Of a stretch of 64,000 bases of DNA, positions 43,101-53,387 are shown piece after piece. The notes beneath the pieces are model-generated. The model worked only from the letters and a program-made list of their open reading frames with translations. It was not told the DNA's origin and ran no database searches. Where the stretch lies: NCBI RefSeq assembly GCF_019649055.1, contig NW_026570224.1, positions 3,100,001 to 3,164,000 on the forward strand. Direction: 5' to 3'. The translations under genes and the position numbers were made by a program. The DNA comes from Paramacrobiotus metropolitanus. Its lineage: Eukaryota; Tardigrada; Eutardigrada; Parachela; Macrobiotidae. The number at the start of each line of letters is the position of its first letter. Positions within the stretch are counted from its first letter, which is position 1.

Positions 43101-46100
43101 AGGTTTTATGATCCCAACGCTGGAGATGTCTATGTGGACGGAATAAAAGTCCAAGATTGGAATATTAATTATTTGCGAGATTTTATTGGAGTCGTTTCAC
43201 AGGAGCCGGTTTTGTTCGATACAACTATTAGTGAGAATATTCGCTATGGACGCGATGGCGTTACACAGGTAAAGGTAGTAATTTTGTTTTTTCATAACGG
43301 CAGAAAGTATTAAAATTTACATTTAATAAGTATCGCAGAAGAGTAAAAAATATCAGAAAATATTTCGTCGGTCATTTGCATTGGTTGTCAAAGGTCAACG
43401 TTTTTTATGCTGTGGCATAGGCTGAGATCGAGGCAGCAGCTCGCAAAGCTAATGCGCACGCCTTCATAATGGACCTTCCTCAGAAATATGATACAATCGT
43501 CGGCGAACGGGGATCGCAGATGTCCGGTGGTCAGAAGCAAAGAATCGCCATTGCTCGCGCCATTGTGCGAGATCCGAAGATTCTTCTACTGGATGAAGCC
43601 ACCAGTGCGCTGGATGCCAACAGTGAGAAAATCGTTCAGGATGCACTAGACGAAGCCCGTCAAGGTCGGACAACGATCATCATTGCCCATCGTTTGAGCA
43701 CAATTCGGCAGGCAGATCGCATCATCGTCATGGACAAAGGCGAGGTCATCGAGGAAGGATCCCATTCGTCGCTGATGAGTGAAAGGGGGATGTACTACAC
43801 TCTGGTTACAAACCAGGTAAAAGAGGACTCGGAAAAGAAGGATGGCGATCTGGAAGACGGGCCGGATGTCGTGCCGGAAACGGAATGGCCGAGTTCCGGA
43901 AGGAAAAGCGAAAGAAAGAGTATCATCAGTTTGGGGACCGTTAGTGTTGGTGGTCGCAGCGTGAAGGAAGAGGAGGCTGTTAAAGTGCCAATGAGTCGGA
44001 TATTTAAACTAAATTTGCCGGAGTGGCCCTACATCGCTATGGGATGTTTTGCGGCGGCCGTTACAGGAGCTGCACAGCCGGCGTTCGCTATTCTTTTTTC
44101 GGAAATGATTCGGGTAAACAGTAATACGCGTCATAGTGATCAGCCGTCCTGAGATCGTAATTTGCTTCCTTCATTGCAAACACTTCCATACACTGCGCTA
44201 TCTAAATCGAGCGGCATATTTTGTTTCGACAGATTGTTTGTCCTGTATATAATGCCACATTAAGTGTGAATTTGTGCTTTTCGCAGGTATTCGTTCAAAT
44301 TGATATGGTCAAACAGGAAAGAGATGCGTTAGTATTTTCCCTCTGCTTTTTGGCAATAGGGTTTGGCACGTTTCTCAGCTGGTTTATACAGTGTATGTCC
44401 AACATTCCCAAAATTATGTAAAGCGATTTCTGATAGAATCTTTGCAGCTACTGCATTTGCGGTGTCCGGCGAAACACTTACGGTGCGCATTAGAATCCTG
44501 TGTTTTTCAAGGATGTTGCGTCAAGAGATCGGTTGGTTTGACCGGGAAGAAAACAGCACCGGCGCTCTTACAACGAGATTGGCAACCGATGCTGCTGCAG
44601 TGCAAGGAGTATGTAATATTATAAATTAAAATTAAATGCAGTTTGACTCTTCTTGAAATTGCATTCATTCTATAATTTTCAGGCTGCTGGTATTCGCATT
44701 GCTACAGTAATCCAGGCTGCCACCTTGTTGATCGCTTCCGTAGCAATTGCTTTTGCTTACAGTTGGAAACTCACTCTAGTAATCTTGGCTTTTGTGCCGC
44801 TAGTCGTGGTTGGAGGTAAAAAAATTCCAAGGTTCTGGTTAAAATTTTATTACAGTACCCACGTGTATGGTTGTACTTATAACTTGTATTCAAGATAACT
44901 TTAAATAAGACAAGCTAACACTGCGCTCCTTTTGACAACTATAGCGTACATTTGCGGGCAATACGATTAACCTTGTTGTCATTACCAACAGGAGCTTTCC
45001 AGTTGAAAATTCTTTCCGGCTCAGCTGGAAAGAATCAGAAGGAACTGGAAGAAGCGGGAAAAGTCGCATACGAATCTATTGACAACTTTCGGACGGTCAC
45101 CACGCTTGGCCTTCAAGAGCGTTTTTATCGTGTGTATTCCGAACGCTTAAAAGTCCCCCTGAAGAATGAAATCGTTAAAGCGCATACGTATGGATTAGCA
45201 TACAGCATTTCCCAGGGCGTGATATACTTTGCCTATGCCGCGGCATTTACCTTTGGAGCTTACTTGATCAAGCAGCGTAAGCCAAGACAGAACCGAAAAC
45301 AATCTAGATTCTCATTGTTTATTGATTACAGATGAGATAGATTTTCCGGATGTTTTTCGAGTGTTCGGCGCGTTGATCTTTTGTGCTATGGGACTGGGAA
45401 ATGTGACCTCGTTCGCTCCGGATGGCGCTAAGGCACAAGCAGCTGCTGGACGTATCTTTCCACTACTGGACAGAAAACCGGACATCGATAGCAGTTCTTC
45501 TGATGGAAAGCAGCCTGAAAATTTAAGCGGTCGTATAGCGTTTAACGATGTTCGATTTTCATTTCCTACAAGAACTTCCGTTAAGGTATTTCAGATGTCT
45601 TTGTTTCACAATCATCGCTTATCAATCTGCCTTACTTTGTGTTAAAATTAAGTTCATGAAGCGTTGCGTTAGAAATAGATGGTGGTTCAGGCTTGTTTAT
45701 CTGTACGTTCAGGTACTTTTTATTTGAAATTTTTACGCCTTTCATAATTTATTAAGATTTTGCGCGGCTTGAACCTGGACATTGGTGCCGGACAGACTTT
45801 GGCTCTCGTGGGGCATTCCGGATGTGGGAAAAGCACTACAATTTCTTTAGTGGAGCGCTTTTATGATGCAACATCCGGCATTGTGGTAAGTGTGAACATC
45901 TCATTTTAGCTGATTGATGTGTACGCGACTAGAACAACATTAAATGGAGACAACAGGTACTCTTCAGTGGAACAGTCAAAGAAAATATTACATACGGTTG
46001 CAGCGAGCCCGTGGATATGGAGGCCATCATTCAAGCGGCCCGGGACGCCAATATTCATGGTGGGATATTTTGCTTTTTTTTGGCATCTTACACGAGCGGT

Positions 46101-46716
46101 GGTTTGCCTGACCGTTAACTTAACAGACTTCGTGATGAACCTACCGGCGCAGTACGATACTGATCTGGGTGATCGCGGATCGCAGTTATCCGGAGGCCAG
46201 AAGCAGCGGATCGCTATTGCGCGAGCGATAATACGCAAGCCGAAAATCCTGCTGTTGGATGAAGCGACTAGCGCTTTGGATACCGAATCGGAGAAAATTG
46301 TCCAAGAAGCACTGGACCGTGCACAACAAGGTAATCACTGCAAGAATTACCGCCAGATAGCTTGGTGATTGTTATTATTAGAACATATTCGCAGAAAAAC
46401 GTTTCTCTTTTTGCGGTGATAAACAGGAATGTTAATTCATTTGCGCTTTGTATGGTTACAAAAATGCCAGAAAAGCTATTAACAAAGCAGCAGTGATGCA
46501 AAGTACCGCTTTGGACAATCATAACTGATTCAAGCTTTGTTTTTAGGAAGAACATGCATTGTTATTGCCCATCGCCTAAATACCATTCAGAATGCGGATA
46601 AAATTTGCGTAATATCGCATGGGAAAGTGGCGGAGCAGGGCACACACCAGCAACTGATGGCCATGCGCGGTTTATACTGGAAGTCCTTTACCACTCTTTC
46701 CGGTGGACATTCATAG
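40196..46716 (+). CDS. P-glycoprotein-like ABCB full transporter
   Basis: Eighteen exons give about 1300 aa: 40196-40208, 40726-40931, 41286-41372, 41477-41826, 41952-42123, 42200-42520, 42612-42901, 43067-43268, 43421-44113, 44287-44392, 44448-44608, 44683-44815, 44992-45276, 45332-45585, 45757-45885, 45933-46059, 46127-46330, 46547-46716. The order is TMD1-NBD1-linker-TMD2-NBD2, as in MDR/ABCB efflux pumps of the plasma membrane. NBD1 is complete: Walker A GPSGCGKST, Q-loop VSQEP, signature MSGGQKQR, Walker B ILLLDEAT, switch IIAHRLS. NBD2 has Walker [26 protein letters not shown] and VIAHRLN. However, between GIV and VLFSG only about eight residues (NNIKWRQQ) are encodable where about 25 are usual, so the Q-loop is missing. 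The 13-nt first exon (MTSI) is plausible but the least certain. Confidence 0.85.
40339..40458. repeat. AT-rich tandem repeat in ABC intron 1
   Basis: About five imperfect copies of an ATGTACAATATTTTTT-like unit occur in tandem, inside the first intron of the ABC gene. Confidence 0.75.
41061..41121. repeat. Short inverted repeat followed by (TA)n microsatellite
   Basis: TCGAGGCATCA (41061-41071) and its exact complement TGATGCCTCGA (41090-41100) flank an 18-nt loop. A (TA)9 run at 41104-41121 follows. The whole lies in ABC intron 2 and may be a small insertion with a TA-type target. Confidence 0.6.
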
Positions 46717-47765
46717 AGTTTCAATTTTTTGGGTTCGAATGTCTTTCTTGAGTATTTTACAAGTATCTGTAATAACTCTAGTAGTAGCGTTGTAACTTTT
46801 TCAGCAGTGAGTGCACAGGGTACCGGTAATCCAATATTTTAATATTTTTTCGGTAGATGGAATTAACCGGACGGTCTCCACTTAACGATCTTCTGGTTTT
46901 GTATGGTACGATTTACGTTGTACTACTAGGAGTAAGCGCGCTGGCTGGAATTTTTTGGGTACAGAAGCCAAGACGCGATGTTATGCCAGTTCTAAAGTTG
47001 AAAATGGCAGCATGCTTATGCAAAACTGATGTTGCAGTGTTTGCTAAGTTGTGGCCAACCTTTGAAGGTGATATTTTGGTTTTACTCACAAAGTTCTGAC
47101 TAACGCACATAAGAACAAAATGAGCATGTTTTTAAAGAACAGCCTGAACGCCGAAAGTTCAGGCTTGAAATCAGCGCAAAAACATTTAGGGTTTTCCTGC
47201 TTCACGACTTTTCAGACGCGCTAAACTCGGAGTCTTACTACCCTTCCGTCGCTCCTGAATTGGGATGCAATGTTATAATGCCATATGACTTTTCTACGTG
47301 CAAGATGCATGTGCCGGATTGCTGCCATTCAACATATCTCATTAAAAAAATGCCCCAGAAATATTACTTGACAATCAGCAACTAACCGACTTTATTTTTT
47401 TAAGTAGCCGGAAGCGATAACTATTTGTTGACAGCGATTTTGCTCAATACCCCCGCAGCTAGCTAGTATAACCAGATCAAGATGTACCTCAACGGCGTCA
47501 ACGCTAGTGCTGTAGACGATAGCGTTTGTACTTGATTATGTGGTTTTCTACCAAAATTAGTAACAGAAAAGGCTACAACCGCGCACCGCTTTATTCTTCT
47601 TCACACAAATTTTCCTTCGTGTTAAAGCCATGCAAGCGCAGAAGTTCTGCCTATCAGGGCAGTGTCGACGCCATACTTCCTCCGATTAATTAACATACTT
47701 ACCTAATCAAGCGTTATTTTCGGAATACCAATATTAGCGCTAATATTCTCAGCTAAAGAAAAAAC
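46717..47765. other. Intergenic region between ABC and calcineurin genes
   Basis: No exon is supported. The open frame 46857-47099 has no recognisable domain and unremarkable composition. Confidence 0.45.
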
Positions 47766-49433
47766 ATGGACGAGGCAAAGGCTGATTCGGATACCCAAAA
47801 TATCGTCCTGCATACTAAAGAACGAATAATAAAAGGTGAGTTCACTGAGTTGGTCACTTGGATCTTTAATGAGCAGTGGGGCACTGATTGGTGACAAGGA
47901 CGATAACACGTGAGGCGTTGTGCCCTTACATTATTATGTATAAAAATTAATGGCATCGACACCGTTTGTGAATGTTTCAGATGTACCGGAACCTGCCACA
48001 CATCGTTTAACAATGGAAGAGGTGTATGGATCTTCTTCCCATGGCCATCCTGACGCGGAAAAAATTCGAAACCATTTGTTGGCGGAAGGCAGACTGGAAG
48101 AAACTGTCGCTATTCGTCTGCTGCAAGATGTGGAGCGCGTGCTGCACAGAGAACCGACTCTGCTCTCCGTTCCCGCCCCCGTGACAATCTGCGGGGACAT
48201 TCACGGTCAGTACTACGACCTGATGACCCTCTTCCGGAACGGCGGTCACCCACAGAATACACGCTATCTCTTCCTGGGCGACTACGTGGACCGCGGCTAT
48301 TTCGGCATGGAATGTGTGCTGTATTTGTTCGCTTTAAAGCTCAATTATCCGGAAACATTTTTCATGATTCGCGGCAACCATGAATGTCGCCATCTAACGG
48401 AGCATTTCACATTCCGTGAGGAGTGCCTGATCAAGTACAGCGAACCAGTTTACGATGCCTGCATGCAGGCGTTCGACGCACTGCCGCTCGCGGCGGTGAT
48501 GAATCAACAGTTTTTGTGTGTGCATGGCGGATTGTCCCCGCAGCTGCATTCACTTTGGCTGATTTTGACAAGATTCACCGCTTTCAGGAGCCGGACAGTG
48601 CCGGTTTAATGTGCGATTTATTGTGGGCGGATCCAGCGGAGGATTTTGGGAAAGAAGAGGGGAACGAATTCTTTCTTCCCAATACAACACGCGGCTGCTC
48701 GTATTTCTACACGTACGCTGCGTGTTGCGATTTTCTACGGCGCAATCACCTGTTGGGAGTAATTCGCGCTCACGAAATCCAGGACACCGGTTTCAAGATG
48801 TATCGCAAACAAAGATCCGCCGATTTTCCCGCGCTCATTACGATATTCTCCGCGCCGAATTATCTGGACGTATACAAGAATAAAGCCGCGATTCTGATTT
48901 ACACCATAAATAAAGCCGGAAAAAATGAAATGAATATTAGGCAATTTAACTATGTAACTCATCCGTATTGGTTGCCTAATTTCATGGACGTTTTTACATG
49001 GTCATATCCCTTCGTGGCGGAGAAGACCACCGAGATTCTAGTATCGGTTTTGAATATTTGTTCCGAGGAGGAGCTGGAGGATGCAGCCGATGTTCACGTT
49101 CCTGATAAAGCGGCCAGACGACAAATTATCCTGCATAAGATTCGCGCTGTGGCCCGGCTCAACCGGCAGTATGCCAGATTGCGAAAAGAGCGTGATGCTT
49201 TGTTTGTGCTTAAAGGTTTGACACCGACGGACAGCAGTGTCGATATCAGTAACCTGGCCGACCAAAAGGATAGTGATTTGCCATTTGAACAAGTCAAAGA
49301 AATGGATAAGGTCAACGAGAGAATGCCAGCAAAATTCTCCGACTCTTCCAGTTCATTGTCAGACGCCTCGTCGACTAGTGCAGGGTCAAAGCAATTAAGT
49401 CCAAAGTTGTCCAGCAAAAGAATGAGTCAGTGA
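47766..49433 (+). CDS. Calcineurin A (PP2B catalytic subunit) paralogue 1, frameshifted
   Basis: Exon 1 (47766-47835, ending KERIIK) joins exon 2 (47981-49433) in phase 1, at the same position as in paralogue 2 (53388). The Ser/Thr phosphatase motifs [17 protein letters not shown] and GNHECRHLT are present, then [13 protein letters not shown]. There the frame breaks: the continuation ([33 protein letters not shown]) is in another frame from about 48555. The spliced length is 2 modulo 3, so one base is missing or two are extra. Downstream, the calcineurin-B binding helix, a calmodulin-binding region ([18 protein letters not shown]) and an autoinhibitory-like motif ([12 protein letters not shown]) are all intact and end at 49433. 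Intact regulatory tail on both sides argues for a recent or technical frameshift. The enzyme dephosphorylates targets in response to Ca2+/calmodulin. Confidence 0.85.
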
Positions 49434-49907
49434 GCACTAGACCTTTTCATTGTGCCTGACGCTTACAATTACATTAAATACAAAAATTTATCTGTATATT
49501 TTAGTTAAAACCATTTATTTCACGTTTCTAATATTCCACTTTCGCTTTCTGTTGGCTCGTTGCACTATGTGATGATCACTTTATCTGTTTAATGATGCGC
49601 GGCTTCTATTTACCATGCACGATGTTTCCCTTAAATTTGTAATGTTATGTTTTAAGTATTTATTTCGATTAAGAGCTTGAATCACCTGTGAAATCGGTAT
49701 AGGCATAAAACATGCATACGTGTTTTGACGTTTGTATGTTTTTTACCATGCGCATTGTATTAAGCTACATACAGGCATGCAAATGTATTGTATAATTTTA
49801 AATTTTAATTATGTTTGGAAATGGTCATGCGACACTATACATATTGTGTACAGTATCTGGATGTCCTGGCATATCTGGCGATCCACCATTGGCGAACATT
49901 GCCATAC

Positions 49908-50103
49908 GTATATATATAATGGTAATACTGAATTCATCTACTTTCCGCGGTTCTTTTCAGTTTTCGCGTATTTAATTGTGCGGCACAAAGCCAATTACGT
50001 CTAGCAATCTAATTACGTATTTGGCGATCTATACGTACCGCACCGCACGCGAAAACTGAAAAGAACCGTAGAAAGTAGATGAATTTTGTATTATCATTAT
50101 ACG
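49908..50103. mobile_element. MITE-like element with about 60-bp inverted arms
   Basis: The left arm (about 49908-49969) and right arm (about 50047-50103) are complementary with a few mismatches. They share the cores ACGCGAAAACTGAAAAGAACC and GAAAGTAGATGAATT on opposite strands. The 77-bp centre carries a direct repeat of CTAATTACGT/CCAATTACGT. It has no coding capacity, as expected for a non-autonomous DNA transposon. Target-site duplication was not determined. Confidence 0.65.
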
Positions 50104-50155
50104 TATTGCAATATTCGAATATTGCAGTATCAGTGTTACGTATAATGATAAAACA
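50088..50155. repeat. Nested palindrome beside the MITE-like element
   Basis: TTATCATTATACGTA and TACGTATAATGATAA face each other around ATTGCAATATTCGAATATTGC, which is itself self-complementary. It overlaps the right arm of the element at 49908-50103 and looks like a second, truncated terminal repeat. Confidence 0.55.
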
Positions 50156-51127
50156 GAAACTGAACGTATACTTCTACTCGTATAAATTTAGGCGAAATTG
50201 TGTTTTTGTAGTTGTACTTGTACTCGTATTTTTTGTACATAATATTTACTTTCTAGCTTTTGTAATAAATCTATTCAACAGAAACACGCGTGCAGCTTAT
50301 GGCAGCGTTTCTTACTTACAGACTGTTTTACAAATGCGACGCACACCACTAAGCAGCGCTTTTTACAGCAGCGTCCTGATCTTCAAATTCATTAGTCGGA
50401 CTGCACGTTATTTAGGTTTCTTGAGACAATATAACTATGTGCAGCGAGTGTAAACAAATTAAGGGACGTGAATAAACTTCAGGATTTGTGGATAACAAGA
50501 ACATCAATTTTTCCCGATGAAGTAAGCCTACATCATGTGTGACATACAGTATCTGTAGACTGTAGGTCGTTTGACTCGTTTAGTAAAGCACTATCGATGT
50601 TGTTTGTGCAGTAGCGTTGTTTGGAGCTGTTAGCACCGTTGATTTCCTTATTCACTTCTTTTCCTCTGGTCTAACTGCCGATGTAAAAAGCAAGGAAGTA
50701 CGTACTAACTACCAGTGTTATCCCAGCGCAAATAAGGAGCGTCTCCTCGTAGTCACTGAAAGGCACCAACATCACAACAGTTGTACGCATTTCTGGAATG
50801 ACAAACTTTATAAGCGCTATCGATCTCTGCGCATCATTTGTCTCTATCGCGCCTTATAACATACACGCAACATTTTGTCAGCGTTTGATCGCACGAAGTT
50901 CTTACTCGTGATCGGGATGTGGATAACTTACAATTATCAAGCTATGTTAACGCTTGCGCAGTGAATCAGTATCGACGAACTTTTCTAATTTCGCGAATAA
51001 TAGACCGCCACCTGTAGCTATCCACAGGACGTAATCGATGACCTTTATTAAATCGCACCACTGTTGGAACGGGTGCCAACTGGCAGCTTTCCAATTCTAA
51101 CTGTTTAGTCCGCCTCGACCTATAAAC

Positions 51128-52710
51128 ATGGAAAGAGCCAGCGAATTTATAAATTCCCTGTCCTTTACGTTGTACCGTAGAATATTATTGCAACGGAAAC
51201 CCGGTGACAATATTGCCGTTTCTCCGCTCGGAGTTCTTAGCGCTTTTATCTCTGTCAAAGATTCAGATTTCGGAAACAGCGGCGAGATTTTCAACACAAT
51301 GAGTCGCATTTTTGAAGATAGTGGGAAGCAACCGGAACAGTGCTTTACAGAGCTGTTTACTGAGCTGCGTTTGCGAGTGTCCGGTGTTTCTCGGCCTGCA
51401 GATTCGGTTCCAACTGATTGTTCCAGTCCCAGTACATCTAGCGAACCGGCGCCCATGGAATCGCATATGATTTTCTATGGGTCTGTTGTTGATGAAATTG
51501 AATTATCGCTGCTGAATACAGTTTTTTCGTGGGTAGGTAGTGATAGCAGTATCGGTCCGGATATTTCACGATCGATGGGAGATGTAATGGTGATGGACGC
51601 CCCAGCAGATGATTCTAATTGCGCACTGAGATTTATCAATGAAACTATGGAGAAAACGACGGGACGATCGATCGCATCGTCGCTTACTGACTGTCAACCG
51701 CCCATACTGCTTAATATTCTAACTTTTAAAGGCGGATGGTCCGAAAAATTTCGCAAAGCAAAAACGGCAAAAAATAAGTTTTACATGGGGGACATTGAGA
51801 TGGAAGTGGATATGATGTCGTTAGCCAGTCATTTTAATTATGCGTATTACGAGCCATTGGATGTTGACTATCTGGAAATATGCTACGCTAGCGGCGAAGC
51901 GTCGATGCTAATCCTGTTACCACGTCAGAAGGGTGGACTAGAGGAACTGGAAGGAAAGTTGGAATTTAAGAACATCACCGAGGTGGCCGAACTAGCCAAC
52001 AGGATGCACGAGGTGCACCTGTTCTTTCCTAAATTTGTTATAGACAACTCCACTGATCTTACGGTTCTGTCTGGAAGACTGGGTGTACAGCCAAAAACTG
52101 GAGCTTCTTGTCGATTGCTTCATGCGGCTGTAATCGGCAAGTTATACTTCGCATACCTACGTATACGGTGGAATAAAATTGCATAAGATTATTTTTTATT
52201 TCTTTTGCAAGCGTTAAAAATGCGTATATAATTACTGTTTGCCAATTTATTTTATTCGAGCACACTTGTTTATAATTGTACTTACTGCAGTAATTGCAAT
52301 TATTATTATACGTACTCGTAGTAATACGCCTAACCCATGAGGTACTTGTTATCGATGCCCCTTGACTTCTTGCCGTAGCTCTGTTAGCTTTTTATTGCTA
52401 TCGAACTGTTCGAATTTTATTAATTGTACAAGTTTGCAATATTTGATTATTAAAATATGAAGTTTTTGGGAAACAACTCCGCTTTTAAAATTACATTGTT
52501 TATATGCGCGTACAAAAATTTTCTGTTGCAGATGTTCACGAATCCGGAACCGGCATCAATAACGACGAAGTGGGCTTGCAGGGTGCCGGCACTCCAGGGC
52601 ATCCAGAGCCTATAGAATTCGTGGTGGATCATCCTTTTATGTTTTTAATACGCCATAATCCCACTAACTGTATACTTTTTATTGGAAAATTAGAGAATGC
52701 TAATGCGTAA
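51128..52710 (+). CDS. Intracellular serpin-like protein, probably non-inhibitory
   Basis: Exons 51128-52160 and 52532-52710 join in phase 1 (donor GTATAC, acceptor TTGCAG) to about 403 aa, the normal serpin length. Helix A (FINSLSFTLYRRIL), the NIAVSPLGV strand, the shutter region (ILLNILTFKGGWSEKF) and the C-terminal HPFMFLIRHNPTNCILFIGKL are serpin hallmarks. There is no signal peptide, so it should be cytosolic or nuclear, like clade B serpins. The reactive-loop hinge reads HESGTGINND where inhibitory serpins have EEGTEAAAAT. The small alanines that allow loop insertion are absent, so protease trapping is unlikely. The long Ser/Pro-rich insertion (PTDCSSPSTSSEPAP) is unusual. The splice junction makes the strand before the hinge a few residues long, so the exact donor is uncertain. 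Confidence 0.75.
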
Positions 52711-53387
52711 ATCCATGTTCAGAAGTATTATTGCATATTAATTTATTTTTCTTCGCCCAGTAAGCAGGTGTTCATAATATTATTGTTATTGCGTACTGGC
52801 GTGAGCGGATGTTGCGCGAACACCGACAGGCAATGAAACTGAATTAAGTGTTCGTACAACAGCAAACTAATTAGAAAGCACTGCCAAAATCTGACAAACC
52901 TTTTTTAAAGCGTTCTCTGTTTTAGTACAGCAATCTTTTAACGACTGAAGTTGCAACAATAGTAGAACGCCCGACCATTCATCTTCTTGAAGTTTGCATG
53001 AAAAGTCTCGTACCTACCGTATGTGCATTATGTGTAACGTAATAACATACCGGCATTTTGGCGCAAGATATCATACACCAGTTACCTAATCACAGCACGC
53101 TTAGTAATGCGTTGATCTTTAATTCTTATCTGCTGACTTTATCACCCATAACGACTGATTAGTATTGCAGACTGAAAGCTGAATTTTCAAAATTAATGCA
53201 CTCGCGCACATCAATTCTGTGTTTATGATACACGGGATCGTGGTTACGAATTTCCTTCTTCTACACTTGTTTTGTGCTTATTTAATATGTAAGCCCTAGC
53301 AAAATTAAGTAAGCTTGGAAAATTAATATTAAAACGTTCTGCAGAACAAAAGATCGCTTATGTTTGACTTGTTGTTAAACTTCTGCC
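52711..53387. other. Intergenic region between serpin and calcineurin 2
   Basis: Nothing coding is visible. It must contain the serpin 3' end and the calcineurin 2 promoter, but I see no clear AATAAA or TATA element. Confidence 0.4.

Larger units (their letters stand above)
49434..51127. other. Intergenic region with palindromic element
   Basis: No exon is supported. It contains a roughly 200-bp element with long inverted termini (about 49908-50103) and a further palindrome up to about 50155. The interval ends at the serpin start. Confidence 0.5.

Noticed and set aside
47950-49433. Calcineurin 1 as an intronless retrocopy starting at the ATG at 47950
   Set aside because: A short upstream exon (47766-47835) joins in phase at the same place as intron 1 of calcineurin 2, so this is a DNA-level duplicate.
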